A stretch of DNA of 64,000 bases from Bradyrhizobium sp. CSA207 (lineage in GTDB: Bacteria; Pseudomonadota; Alphaproteobacteria; Rhizobiales; Xanthobacteraceae). The notes below the pieces were generated by a model that did not search any database, had not been told where the DNA came from, and saw only the letters and a program-made list of their open reading frames with translations. This document shows positions 1-10,030 of the stretch, one piece after another (position 1 is the stretch's first letter; each line of letters opens with the position of its first letter). The position numbers and the translations under genes were made by a program. The stretch covers positions 105,289-169,288 of the forward strand of contig NZ_JAACFT010000019.1 of NCBI RefSeq assembly GCF_029051685.1. The letters are read 5' to 3'.

Positions 1-417
1 AACATGCTGGGGACGCGCGAGCCCGAGACGTATGGCCATGCCACGCTGGCCGACGTCGAAAAGCTGTGCCGGGACACCGCGGCGCAGTTCGGCCTCGAGG
101 CTGACTGCCGGCAGTCCAACCGCGAGGGCGAGCTGATCGACTTCATCCACGAGGCGCATGCCCGCAAGATGAAGGGCATCATCATCAACGCCGGCGGTTA
201 TTCGCACACCTCGATCGCGCTGCACGACGCGCTGCTCGCGGTGCAGATTCCGACGGTCGAGGTGCATGTGACCAACATCCACGCCCGCGAGAGTTTTCGC
301 CACCACTCCTACACCGCGCGCGCGGCCTTTGCCTCGCTCTGCGGTTTCGGCATCGAGGGCTACCGCCTCGCGATCCAAGGTCTTGCCGCCAAGCTCGGCA
401 TCAAGTCCAAAGCCTGA
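1..417 (+). CDS. aroQ: 3-dehydroquinate dehydratase, type II (5' end outside window)
   Basis: Dehydrates 3-dehydroquinate to 3-dehydroshikimate in the shikimate pathway; cytosolic. The reading frame is already open at base 1 (an Asn codon before MLGTREP). Family members usually begin about ten residues earlier with a GPNLNMLG-type segment, so the gene is cut by the window edge. Visible family motifs are LGTREPETYG (active-site Tyr region), NAGGYSHTSIALHDAL (substrate loop with its His) and EVHVTNIHARE (second active-site His). It ends 35 bp before accB, so aroQ-accB-accC probably share a transcript. Confidence 0.96.
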   Translation, partial: NMLGTREPETYGHATLADVEKLCRDTAAQFGLEADCRQSNREGELIDFIHEAHARKMKGIIINAGGYSHTSIALHDALLAVQIPTVEVHVTNIHARESFRHHSYTARAAFASLCGFGIEGYRLAIQGLAAKLGIKSKA

Positions 418-452
418 CGCCCCCTTTCAACAGAACATTCGGATCAAGCAAC

Positions 453-935
453 ATGGCGCGCCAGCCAGACGACAAAGCAGCCGCAAAGTTTTCCAGCGAG
501 GATTCCGCGCTCGTCCGCGAGCTTGCGTTGCTGCTCGATGAGACGAGCCTCACCGAGATCGAGATCGAACGTGCGGGCTTGCGCCTGCGCGTTGCGCGCA
601 ACATCAGCGTTGCCGCAACCATGCCCGTTCCGATGGCCCACGCCGCGGCCGCGCCGGTCGCCGCCGCCCCTGCGGCCGCGGCCGCCGACCTGTCGAAGCA
701 TCCGGGCGCCGTGACCTCGCCAATGGTCGGCACCGCTTATTGGGCGCCGGAGCCGGGTGCAAAACCGTTCATCGAGGTCGGCAGCAAGGTGGCGGTTGGG
801 CAGACGCTGCTCATCATCGAAGCTATGAAGACCATGAACCAGATACCCTCGTCGCGCGCCGGCACGGTGACGCAGATCCTGGTCGAGGACGGCCAGCCGG
901 TCGAGTTCGGCGAGCCGCTGGTGATCATTGAGTAA
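453..935 (+). CDS. accB: Biotin carboxyl carrier protein of acetyl-CoA carboxylase
   Basis: Carries the biotin that shuttles carboxyl groups from AccC to the carboxyltransferase in the first step of fatty acid synthesis. It is 160 aa. The N-terminal third is helical and charged, then comes an Ala/Pro-rich flexible linker (about residues 55-80), then the biotinyl domain (about 84-160). The biotinylation motif EAMKTMNQ puts the modified Lys at residue 126; this motif more often reads EAMKLMNE in other bacteria. It is followed by accC after a palindromic repeat. Confidence 0.97.
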   Translation: MARQPDDKAAAKFSSEDSALVRELALLLDETSLTEIEIERAGLRLRVARNISVAATMPVPMAHAAAAPVAAAPAAAAADLSKHPGAVTSPMVGTAYWAPEPGAKPFIEVGSKVAVGQTLLIIEAMKTMNQIPSSRAGTVTQILVEDGQPVEFGEPLVIIE

Positions 936-936
936 C

Positions 937-1021
937 GCGAATGGCGAGTAGCGAATAGCGAATGGTCTCACCGTTCCCTGCTCGCTCTTCGCCACTCGTC
1001 ATTCGCCACTCCCTATTCGCC
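937..1021. repeat. Palindromic repeat between accB and accC
   Basis: The left part repeats GCGAAT-GGCGAGTA-type words and the right part carries their complements (ATTCGCC, CTATTCGCC), so the 85 bp can fold into a long imperfect hairpin. It starts two bases after the accB stop codon and ends 12 bp before the accC start, so it lies inside the presumed accBC transcript. Hairpins of this kind can act as RNA-processing or attenuation sites, but nothing here proves a function. Confidence 0.7.
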
Positions 1022-1033
1022 CGCTGAGGCACC

Positions 1034-2392
<1,359 letters not shown>

Positions 2393-2498
2393 TTTCCCGT
2401 CTCCTCAAGGAACCCTCTGGCCCCGATCGCGTTCTGGACGGTTGGGCAGTTCCAGGGGGGCCTTTTGCATTCACTGATCATAACAAGGCGAGACCGTC

Positions 2499-4019
2499 GT
2501 GACAGCTGATGCGCAACGACGGCGCGCGTTTTGGCAGATCCTGCTGTTCACGGCGGGCCTCCTGGTGCTGACCTGGATCAGTGCGGGGTCCGTCTACCTC
2601 GTCAACAAGGCGCGGGACGACAGCAAGTGGGTGATCCACACCATCGAGGTGGAAAACCAGGTCAATGCCCTGCTTCTGGAGGTTCGCCGCGCCGAGAGCA
2701 GCGCGCGCGGCTACCTTCTGACCCTCGGCCCCGAATTCCTCAGCGATCATGACGCGGCGCTGGCGACCATCCCGCAGGCGCTCGACAAGCTCACCCGCCA
2801 GATCGGCGACAATCCGGCACAACGTGCAAGCATAGCCAAGCTCCACGAAGCGGTCCAAGCCCGGCTCGAGCAATTTTCGCGCGAAATGGACCTTGTCAAG
2901 CGGGGCGAACCGGACAGTGCCGCCGCGCTGCTCCGCCAGGCGGCCGCATCCAATTCGACCGACACCATCCGCGAGGTGGCAGCGTCAATGACTGCGGAGG
3001 AAGAGCGGCTGTTCTCGTTGCGCTCCGCAAATGCCGATCGCAGTCAGACGCTCGCGGCCTCGCTCACCGGCATCGGCTCCGGCCTGGTGGTCGTGCTCGC
3101 CCTGCTCTCGACCTGGCTGGTGCGCCGCTCTGCAGGCGTCCGTGACGACGCCGAGGCGCGCCTGCGCGACGCCAATACCAATCTCGAGGCCACGGTCGAC
3201 GAACGCACGGCTGATCTTCGCGAAGCCAACAACGAGATCCAGCGCTTCGCCTATATCGTGAGCCACGATCTGCGCTCGCCGCTGGTCAACATCATGGGCT
3301 TTACGAGCGAGCTCGAGGAACTGGGCCGCGACATCTTCCGCCGCATCGGCAGCCTTGCGCGTGCGCCGGCCGACGGCCCTCAGGTCGAGGGCGCCGACGT
3401 CGCGCTCGACGGCGCCGACAAGCAGCTCGCGGAGGATTTTTCCGAGGCACTCGGCTTCATCAAATCATCGATCGGCAAGATGGATCGCCTGATCTCGGCC
3501 ATCCTCGATCTGACGCGCGAGGGACGGCGCGAGTTCGAGCCGGTCCGCATCGACACGCGCGAGCTGATCGAAGCCATCGCCGCCACGGTCGCACACCAGG
3601 CGGCCGAGGCGCGGGCCGAGATTCACGTCGGCGAAGTGCCTGATATTGTCAGCGACCGCCTTGCTCTGGAGCAGATCTTCTCCAATTTGATCGACAACGC
3701 CATCAAGTACCTCAAAACCGGAGTTCCCGGCGCGATCACGGTCCGCGGCCGGACCAAATTCGGCTATGCGATCTTCGAAGTTACCGACAATGGACGCGGC
3801 ATCGATCCGAAGGATCATCAGCGCATCTTCGACCTGTTCCGGCGCGCGGGAACCCAGGACAAGCCGGGCCAGGGCATCGGCCTTGCCCATGTGCGCGCCC
3901 TGGTGCGCCGACTGGGGGGAACAATGTCGGTATCGTCGGAACTCAATGTCGGCAGTACATTCACCATCACGCTGCCAATCAAATGGAACGCCAGCAACCG
4001 GAACGAAGAACATCGATGA
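2499..4019 (+). CDS. CHASE3-domain sensor histidine kinase
   Basis: Membrane sensor kinase of 506 aa, starting at GTG. Layout: membrane segment (about 12-32), periplasmic CHASE3-like helical domain (about 35-180, including the RRAESSARGYLLT motif), second membrane segment (about 185-205), short coiled coil, HisKA with SHDLRSPLVN (phospho-acceptor His256), then HATPase_c with NLIDNAIKYL, DNGRGID and GQGIGLAHV. The HisKA segment is followed by a loop of about 60 residues rich in Ala, Gly and Asp before the next helix. Its TGA overlaps the ATG of the receiver gene, so the two are translationally coupled. The ligand is unknown. Confidence 0.92.
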   Translation: MTADAQRRRAFWQILLFTAGLLVLTWISAGSVYLVNKARDDSKWVIHTIEVENQVNALLLEVRRAESSARGYLLTLGPEFLSDHDAALATIPQALDKLTRQIGDNPAQRASIAKLHEAVQARLEQFSREMDLVKRGEPDSAAALLRQAAASNSTDTIREVAASMTAEEERLFSLRSANADRSQTLAASLTGIGSGLVVVLALLSTWLVRRSAGVRDDAEARLRDANTNLEATVDERTADLREANNEIQRFAYIVSHDLRSPLVNIMGFTSELEELGRDIFRRIGSLARAPADGPQVEGADVALDGADKQLAEDFSEALGFIKSSIGKMDRLISAILDLTREGRREFEPVRIDTRELIEAIAATVAHQAAEARAEIHVGEVPDIVSDRLALEQIFSNLIDNAIKYLKTGVPGAITVRGRTKFGYAIFEVTDNGRGIDPKDHQRIFDLFRRAGTQDKPGQGIGLAHVRALVRRLGGTMSVSSELNVGSTFTITLPIKWNASNRNEEHR

Positions 4020-4456
4020 CCCAGCCCGTCACCATCATCATGATCGAGGACGACGAAGGACATGCTCGCCTGATCGAGCGGAACATCCGCCGTTCCGGCG
4101 TCAACAACGAGATCGTCCCGTTTGCGAACGGGACCGACGCCATGAGGCATCTGTTCGGCGCCGATGGAAGCGGCCTGGTGCACAAAGGCCGTGCGCTCCT
4201 GATCCTGCTCGACCTCAACCTTCCCGACATGAGCGGAATCGACATTCTGAAGCGGATCAAGGAAAACAATCATCTCAAGGCCTCGCCCGTGGTGGTACTG
4301 ACCACCACCGATGACTCCCAGGAAATCAAGCGCTGCTACGAACTCGGCTGCAACGTGTACATCACCAAGCCCGTCAATTACGAGAATTTCGCCAATGCCA
4401 TCCGGCAGCTTGGCTTGTTCTTCTCGGTCATCCAGGTCCCACCCGCCGCCTCATGA
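4016..4456 (+). CDS. Single-domain response regulator (Rcp1-like)
   Basis: Receiver-only protein of 146 aa with no DNA-binding or enzymatic output domain. Acidic pocket IEDDEGHARL, phospho-acceptor Asp66 in LILLDLNLPDMSG, switch Thr in VVLTTTDD and conserved Lys in YITKPVNYENF. The start at 4016 overlaps the kinase stop codon (ATGA), and its own stop overlaps the next start the same way. Receivers of this length beside phytochrome- or CHASE3-type kinases usually relay phosphate or act through protein contacts. The likely donor is the kinase upstream. Confidence 0.93.
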   Translation: MTQPVTIIMIEDDEGHARLIERNIRRSGVNNEIVPFANGTDAMRHLFGADGSGLVHKGRALLILLDLNLPDMSGIDILKRIKENNHLKASPVVVLTTTDDSQEIKRCYELGCNVYITKPVNYENFANAIRQLGLFFSVIQVPPAAS

Positions 4457-5568
4457 ACCAGCGAACACCAACACTGCTCTATATCGACGACGACGCTGCG
4501 CTCGCGCGGCTGGTCGAACGCGGCCTGACGCGCCGGGGCTACAAGGTCGTTCATGCCGCGAGCGGCGAGGAAGGCCTGGAGCGCATCCGCCATGCCGATG
4601 CCCAAGCAAGTATCGAAGACTGCATCGACGTGGTGGCACTCGACCAGTACATGCCCGGTCTCGACGGCCTCGAGACGCTCGAACAGATCATGGCGATCCC
4701 GAACGCGCCTCCCGTGGTGTTCGTCACCGCATCGCAGGATTCCAACATCGCGGTGACCGCGCTGAAGGCGGGAGCCTCGGATTACCTGGTCAAGGATGTC
4801 AAGGGCGACTTCATCCCGCTCCTGCAGGTCGCCGCCGACGGCGCGCTGCGTCAGGCCGAATTGCAGAAGGCGCGCGAGGCGGCCGAGGCGGAAATCCATG
4901 CCTCGCGCGATCGCTACGCCGCCCTTGCCGCAGAGCGCGAACTTCTGCTGCGCGAGGTCAACCACCGCGTCGGTAATTCGCTCCAGATCATCGCCTCGCT
5001 GCTGCACCTCCAGGCAAGCTCCGCCGCGCAGGAGGAGGTCAAGGCGGCGCTGACCAATGCGATGGGCCGTGTCGCCGCGGTCGCCCAGGTGCACCGACGC
5101 CTCTACACCTCGCAGGATCTCAAGAGCGTGGTCCTGAACCAGTATCTGGACTCCCTGCTCGAGGACCTGCGCCGCTCGGCCGAAGGCAACCGGATGTCGC
5201 GCCTGACGCTGAAGGCAGAGCCGATCGAGATCGATCCGGACCGCGCCGTCGCCGTCGGCATCATCGTCAATGAGCTGGTGATGAACGCGGTGAAATACGC
5301 CTATCCCGACGGTGCCGGCCCGATCCATGTCGAGCTGACCTCGCAGGGCGAGGATCTCATGCTGTCGATCGCCGACGACGGCGTCGGCGACAACGCCAAG
5401 GCCGATCCGCACTCCACCGGCATGGGTCAGCGCATCGTCGCGGCCATGGCCACCAAGCTCGATGCCTCGGTCGAGCGTGATCCCGCCCATGCCGGAACCC
5501 GCATCATCCTCAAGTTCCGCCGCGCGGCCCCGTCCCCGGGCAGGACGAACAGCGCCCCGGCAAGCTGA
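4453..5568 (+). CDS. Response regulator fused to a HisKA_2-type histidine kinase
   Basis: Cytosolic fusion of 371 aa. The N-terminal receiver has IDDDAALARL and phospho-acceptor Asp64 in LDQYMPGLDGLE. A coiled-coil linker (about 135-165) follows. The kinase core is HisKA_2, REVNHRVGNSLQIIASLLHL, with His171, and an HATPase domain with NELVMNAVKYAYP and DDGVGDN. An incoming phosphoryl group on the receiver probably controls the kinase. The start overlaps the preceding stop (ATGA). It is the third gene of an operon with no visible output domain, so the downstream target must be elsewhere. Confidence 0.92.
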   Translation: MNQRTPTLLYIDDDAALARLVERGLTRRGYKVVHAASGEEGLERIRHADAQASIEDCIDVVALDQYMPGLDGLETLEQIMAIPNAPPVVFVTASQDSNIAVTALKAGASDYLVKDVKGDFIPLLQVAADGALRQAELQKAREAAEAEIHASRDRYAALAAERELLLREVNHRVGNSLQIIASLLHLQASSAAQEEVKAALTNAMGRVAAVAQVHRRLYTSQDLKSVVLNQYLDSLLEDLRRSAEGNRMSRLTLKAEPIEIDPDRAVAVGIIVNELVMNAVKYAYPDGAGPIHVELTSQGEDLMLSIADDGVGDNAKADPHSTGMGQRIVAAMATKLDASVERDPAHAGTRIILKFRRAAPSPGRTNSAPAS

Positions 5569-5628
5569 TCGGCGCGAGTTCGCCTGCCCCATCGCAAGTG
5601 CGGCGCGATCCTGCTATTGTCGCAAGCC

Positions 5629-6309
5629 ATGACTTCGCGCGATTCCGCCTCGTCTGAAATCACGCCGGCCGTGCTGTTGCGTGCCTATGCCTGCGGCATC
5701 TTTCCGATGGCCGAGAGCGCGGACGACCCGACGCTGTTCTGGGTCGAGCCGGAAATGCGCGGCGTCATCCCGCTCGACGGCTTTCGCGTGGCCTCGCGGC
5801 TCGCGCGCACCGTGCGTTCGGATTTTTTTCGCGTCACCGTCAACACCGCCTTCAAGGCGACGATTGCCGGCTGCGCCGCGCCCGCGGCCGGACGCGAGGA
5901 CACTTGGATCAACAAGCGCATCCGCGATCTCTATGGCGGCCTGTACGAGCTCGGCCATTGCCACAGCGTCGAGGCTTGGCAGGGCGACGATCTCGTCGGC
6001 GGCCTCTATGGCGTGAGCCTCGGGCGTGCCTTCTTCGGCGAGAGCATGTTTCACACCGCGCGCGATGCCTCCAAGGTCGCGCTGGTGCATCTGGTCGCGC
6101 GGCTTATCCATGGCGGATTCGAGCTGCTCGACACGCAATACGTCACCGAGCATCTGAAGAGCTTTGGCGCGGCCGAAGTTTCCCGGCGGCGCTATACGGC
6201 CCTGCTCGACAAGGCGCTCGCCGGCGAGCCCGGCGATTTCCTGAAGCTGCCGGCGGACCAGCCGGTCCCGGGCGCACGCGCGCTCGAGATCATCGCCTCA
6301 CGGCAATAG
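5629..6309 (+). CDS. aat: Leucyl/phenylalanyl-tRNA--protein transferase
   Basis: Adds Leu or Phe from aminoacyl-tRNA to proteins with N-terminal Arg or Lys, marking them for the ClpS/ClpAP N-degron route. It is 226 aa from ATG 5629; an in-frame TTG four codons earlier is less likely. Visible motifs: LLRAYACGIFPMAE, FWVEPEMRGVIPL, GESMFHTARDASKVAL and the C-terminal FELLDTQYVTEHL. All core motifs of the family are present. Confidence 0.96.
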   Translation: MTSRDSASSEITPAVLLRAYACGIFPMAESADDPTLFWVEPEMRGVIPLDGFRVASRLARTVRSDFFRVTVNTAFKATIAGCAAPAAGREDTWINKRIRDLYGGLYELGHCHSVEAWQGDDLVGGLYGVSLGRAFFGESMFHTARDASKVALVHLVARLIHGGFELLDTQYVTEHLKSFGAAEVSRRRYTALLDKALAGEPGDFLKLPADQPVPGARALEIIASRQ

Positions 6310-6332
6310 TCGATGAGCTGGCTCATTTGTTT

Positions 6333-6426
6333 GAGCATGATCTCCGCGCAACGCGTTCCGCGTTTGTCGCGAGGGAAAACCGCTTCACACTTTGCGCTAA
6401 CGCGGCCCTTCGGGTCCGGATCATGC
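6333..6426. repeat. Palindromic repeat with GCATGATC ends
   Basis: A 94-bp element bounded by the inverted octamers GCATGATC (6335-6342) and GATCATGC (6419-6426), with an internal stretch GAAAACCGCTTCACACTTT. It separates the convergent genes aat and the DUF2155 gene and ends one base before the latter's stop codon. This looks like a dispersed rhizobial intergenic element; that family assignment is from memory. Confidence 0.65.
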
Positions 6427-6427
6427 A

Positions 6428-7435
6428 CTAGCGGCCGAACCCGGGGAAATTGAACAGGCCAGGCTGCTGCGGTGGCGGCGAAGGCGGCGGAGCCGCCTGC
6501 GGCTGCTGCGGTGGAGGCAATGGCTGCGGCGGACGCTGCTGCACGGCCTGCTTGGGCGCGGTTTTCTTCTGCGCCGGGGGCGGCGGCGCGGGCTTGTTCG
6601 CGGGATCCGGTGCTGCGGTCGCGATGGTCTGCTGCGGCTCTTTGCAATCGGTCAGCCAGATGTCGTAGATCGGATGCTCGACGCCGTGCAGGCCGGGGCT
6701 TGCGGCGTACATCCAGCCCGAGAAGATCCGCTTCACCTCGCCCTGCAACGTGATCTCGTCGACCTCGACGAAGGCGTCGGTGTTGGCGGCTTCCGTCGCC
6801 GGCCGCGTGTAGCAGGCGTTGGTTTTGACCCGAAGCGCGCCAAACTGCACGGTCTCGCCGATATCCTCGTCGAAATTGATGATGCGGCCGGTGATCTTGT
6901 CGAGCCCCGAGAAGGTCGCCTTCTTGTTCACGATCTTCTGCGCCGGCGGCTCGGTGACGACCTCGTCGCCCGGCTGAAGGCTCGCCGGCGTCTGCGGCAC
7001 GGCCCCCTTCTGCTGGGGCGGGCGCTGGCCCGGCGCGGCTGGATTGGCACCCGGCTGCGGCGCTCCTTGCGGATTGGGCGGCGCGACCGCCACGGAGGGC
7101 GGCTGGTTCGGCGGAGCGACGGTGCTGCCGGGCGGCGGCGCCAGCGGCTGCGTCTCGACCGGCCCCGGCATGACGTTGCCCTGCCGTCCCGGCGGCGGCG
7201 CCATCGGGCGCGACGGCAGCACGCGGCCCTGCGGCGGCAGCTCCGGCACCTCTTCGTCGTCGTCGGGGATCTGCGGCGGCGGCTGTGGCTGGCCACGCGG
7301 AATGTTGCCGGGCGGCCGCAACGGCGGCGGATCGGAGAAGATCGTGCCGATCTGCGCCTGTGCCGGCGTCGCAACCGTCATCGCGGTGGCGGCCAGAAGC
7401 GCCGCAAGACCTGTCAAGGTAATGGTTCGAAACAT
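6428..7435 (-). CDS. Secreted proline-rich DUF2155 protein
   Basis: 335 aa from the ATG that opens a clean signal peptide (MFRTITLTGLAALLAATAM, cleavage likely after TPAQA). In-frame starts at 7474 and 7504 would add 13 to 23 residues. A long Pro/Gln/Gly-rich region (about 30-150) leads into the DUF2155 domain: FSGLDKITGRIINFD, QFGALRVKTNACYTRP, GWMYAASPGLHGVEHPIYDIWLTDC. The last 60 residues are again Pro/Gln-rich. The family is exported and found across alphaproteobacteria; its molecular role is not known to me. Confidence 0.85.
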   Translation of the reverse strand: MFRTITLTGLAALLAATAMTVATPAQAQIGTIFSDPPPLRPPGNIPRGQPQPPPQIPDDDEEVPELPPQGRVLPSRPMAPPPGRQGNVMPGPVETQPLAPPPGSTVAPPNQPPSVAVAPPNPQGAPQPGANPAAPGQRPPQQKGAVPQTPASLQPGDEVVTEPPAQKIVNKKATFSGLDKITGRIINFDEDIGETVQFGALRVKTNACYTRPATEAANTDAFVEVDEITLQGEVKRIFSGWMYAASPGLHGVEHPIYDIWLTDCKEPQQTIATAAPDPANKPAPPPPAQKKTAPKQAVQQRPPQPLPPPQQPQAAPPPSPPPQQPGLFNFPGFGR

Positions 7436-7676
7436 CTCGCGCGGCTTCAACAGCGAATCGGGCTTGCTGGACATTCTACAGGGGTACCGCCGCTCGCAGG
7501 GCACCGGTTAACACGGCGAATACGGCGGGGGAAGGGCGGCATCCCTGCCCCGCCTGCTGCCTGCTGGCCAGACCGGCGGCCGGATGGGATAGTCAACGGG
7601 CCCCTCCCGGGGTCGGGGCCGGCATCGCCTCCGAAAACGCGTCCAATCAGAACTAGAAAGCCCCGAGGTCGCCCCC

Positions 7677-7796
7677 ATGCCGGTTGCGCTCGATCCCGAC
7701 ACCGACGCCGTCTACAAGGTTTTCCAGGACGCCGGCCTCCTCGCCTGCGAAACCCTGACCGTACCGGAAGCGCGCGACTATCAGGATTTGGGCTGA
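7677..7796 (+). pseudogene. Remnant of an alpha/beta hydrolase N-terminus
   Basis: A 39-codon frame with an ATG and a stop encodes MPVALDPDTDAVYKVFQDAG then LTVPEARDYQDLG. This resembles the first 40 residues of acetyl esterase/lipase-type alpha/beta hydrolases (LDPD..AVY..F..AG, LTVPEAR.Y). No HGGG, GxSxG or later hydrolase motifs follow; the frame stops and a transporter gene begins 13 bp on. It is probably the truncated head of a deleted gene. It could instead be a short translated leader. Confidence 0.5.
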
Positions 7797-7809
7797 GTCG
7801 CCGCTCCAC

Positions 7810-8826
7810 ATGGCTTCCATCCTTCCAACCCTCTTCGCCTTTCCCCTGCGCTGGCTGACCTGGCTCGGCGACCAGGGCACCCGCGCGGTGGCGGCGATCG
7901 CGTTCATCGCGGTGGCGGTGCCCCCGCTTGGCGCGCTGCTGCGCCCTTACGTCACCGAAGCGATCTTCCTGCTGCTCTGTATCTCCTTCATGCGCGTCGA
8001 TCTGGTCGCGCTCTACGGACATCTGCGCCGGCCGGCGCTGGTTGCGAGCGCAACGGCCTGGACCACGATCGGCGTGCCGCTGATGGTCGGACTGATCGCC
8101 CATGCGACCGGTCTCACCGACCGCTGGCCCGGCCTGTTCCTCGCGCTGATGCTGCAAGGCATGGCCTCGCCGATGATGGCTGCGCCCGCGCTCGCCGCAC
8201 TGATGGGCCTCGATGCCACGCTGGTGCTGGTCACGCTGGTCGCCTCGACCGCGCTCGTGCCCTTCACCGCGTCGCTGTTCGCAAACCTGTTTCTCGACGG
8301 CATGCTCAGCATCTCGCCGCTCGCACTTGGCCTCAAGCTGCTCGGCGTCCTCGCCGCATCGCTGCTTACAGCAACAATCATCCGCCGCCTGTTCGGCGCG
8401 GAGGCGATTCTGCGCCACAAGCGGCCGATCGACGGCTTCAACATCGTCATCCTCATGGTGTTCGCATCCGCGGTGATGGGCGATGTCGCGAGCGACCTCA
8501 TCGCCGATCCCGTGTTTACGATCGGCGTCGCGCTGCTGGCCTTCGCGGTCTACTTCACGCTGCTCACTGTTACGACGTTGCTCTTCCGCCGCGTCGGCTA
8601 TGAGCGCGCTTTCGCGATCGGCCTGATGGTGTCACAGCGCAATCTCGGGCTGATGCTGGCGGCGACCGCGGGCGCGCTGCCGGCCACGACGTGGCTGTAT
8701 TTCGCGCTCACGCAGTTTCCGATTCACCTTGCGCCATACATCCTCACGCCGATCGCGCGGCGGCTGACGGCGCGCGCGCAAACCGGAGGCGCGGCGGCTC
8801 CGCGCGGAACGACCTCCTCGCGTTGA
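7810..8826 (+). CDS. BASS-type (bile acid:sodium symporter-like) membrane transporter
   Basis: 338 aa, almost entirely hydrophobic, with about nine or ten membrane segments. Two regions recall the inverted halves of the BASS/NhaA fold: LMLQGMASPMMAAPALAALM (about 117-136) and the late MVSQRNLGLMLAATAGALP. The substrate cannot be read from sequence; organic anions are typical for the family. It stands alone in its orientation just after the hydrolase remnant. An unrelated arrangement such as an AEC-type permease is less likely. Confidence 0.75.
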   Translation: MASILPTLFAFPLRWLTWLGDQGTRAVAAIAFIAVAVPPLGALLRPYVTEAIFLLLCISFMRVDLVALYGHLRRPALVASATAWTTIGVPLMVGLIAHATGLTDRWPGLFLALMLQGMASPMMAAPALAALMGLDATLVLVTLVASTALVPFTASLFANLFLDGMLSISPLALGLKLLGVLAASLLTATIIRRLFGAEAILRHKRPIDGFNIVILMVFASAVMGDVASDLIADPVFTIGVALLAFAVYFTLLTVTTLLFRRVGYERAFAIGLMVSQRNLGLMLAATAGALPATTWLYFALTQFPIHLAPYILTPIARRLTARAQTGGAAAPRGTTSSR

Positions 8827-8927
8827 CCGTCACGCAAAGCACGCTTTGTCCGCTCGGTGCTTGGAATCGGACGAGTTCAAATGGCTTTTGCGAGTCGGCT
8901 AGAGGCCAGAGGGCGGACTGGGTTGAT

Positions 8928-9908
8928 CTATTCGATCACTTTGTCCGCGCGGGCAAGCAATGTTGTTGGGACGATGATGCCGAGGGCTTTCGCCGCCCTG
9001 ACATTGACCACCAGTTCGAACTCGGTCGGCTCCTCGACCGGCAGGTCGGCGGGCTTCGCGCCCTTCAGAATCCGGTCAATGAAATATGCCGTCCGCCGCA
9101 CGCGCTTGCTCAGATCCACACCGAGGCTTGCAAGCGCGCCCGCGACGGGGAAGGTGGGATAGTCGGAGATGACGGGGATGCCGAAGCTCAAGCCGAGCTG
9201 TGCAAGCTTTTCCGCATGGCCACTGAAGAAGGGCTGCACCACTAGCGCCTGCGCGCCTTCCGTTTTCAGGTCGGAGAACAACGTATCGTCGAGTTCGTCG
9301 GGCTGGTTGACCGACCGGAGGACCAGTTCTATGCCGATCTTGTCGGCTGCCGCCTTGCTCTCGCGGATGAAGGCGGTCGCGCCAGGACTAGGCGCAAAGC
9401 TCAGGAAGGCCACCTTTCGGACGCCCGGCACCAATTCGCGCAACAATTCGAGCCGCTTGCCAGCCAAATCTGGTCCCGACATCGACACGCCGGTCACATT
9501 GGCACCGGGACGGGACAGGCTATGCACCAGCTTTGCCTGTACCGGGTCGGAGGCGATCATCACGAGGGGAATGCTTTGCGTCATCTCCATCGAGAGCTGC
9601 ACGGTCGCCGTTGTCCAGGGAACGATGATGTCGACTTGCTTGTCGATCAGTGTCCTGAGAATGTCGCGGGTGTGCTGCTTGTCGCCGTTTGTGAAGTAGG
9701 ATTCGATCGCGATCGTCTTGCCTTCCGCATAGCCGAGCTTCTTCAGCTCTTCCCGAATACCATCGACTTCGGCGGCGAGCGCCGGCGCGTGTAGGCTGAT
9801 CACCGCGATCCGAGGAACTTTCTCTCCGCTCACGGCCGGCGTCGAATTCGCGAAGATCACCGCCGCGACTCCGGTGCCGAGTATCCGTACGAAGTCGCGT
9901 CGGTTCAT
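8928..9908 (-). CDS. ABC-transporter substrate-binding protein of the TrpX-like family (orphan)
   Basis: 326 aa. The N-terminus MNRRDFVRILGTGVAA has a twin-Arg-like start and hydrophobic core, so it is probably exported. The rest is the two-lobed ABC_sub_bind fold: PRIAVISLHAPALAAEVDGI, GYAEGKTIAIE, DIIVPWTTATVQ, PLVMIASDPVQAKLV, SRPGANVTGVSM, GIPVISDYPTFPVAGALASLGVD. No permease or ATPase gene lies beside it, so it either borrows a transporter or is solitary. The ligand is unknown. Confidence 0.85.
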   Translation of the reverse strand: MNRRDFVRILGTGVAAVIFANSTPAVSGEKVPRIAVISLHAPALAAEVDGIREELKKLGYAEGKTIAIESYFTNGDKQHTRDILRTLIDKQVDIIVPWTTATVQLSMEMTQSIPLVMIASDPVQAKLVHSLSRPGANVTGVSMSGPDLAGKRLELLRELVPGVRKVAFLSFAPSPGATAFIRESKAAADKIGIELVLRSVNQPDELDDTLFSDLKTEGAQALVVQPFFSGHAEKLAQLGLSFGIPVISDYPTFPVAGALASLGVDLSKRVRRTAYFIDRILKGAKPADLPVEEPTEFELVVNVRAAKALGIIVPTTLLARADKVIE

Positions 9909-10030
9909 TCGCTCACTCCATCGGCACGGCAGCTCTTGCTCTCGAGGGTCTCCGCCTTAGCCATGCCGGCATCGTAGCCGGACGAATTTCTGGTGAGCAA
10001 GTGCTCATATCGTAGCTGCATGAGCAAGCT

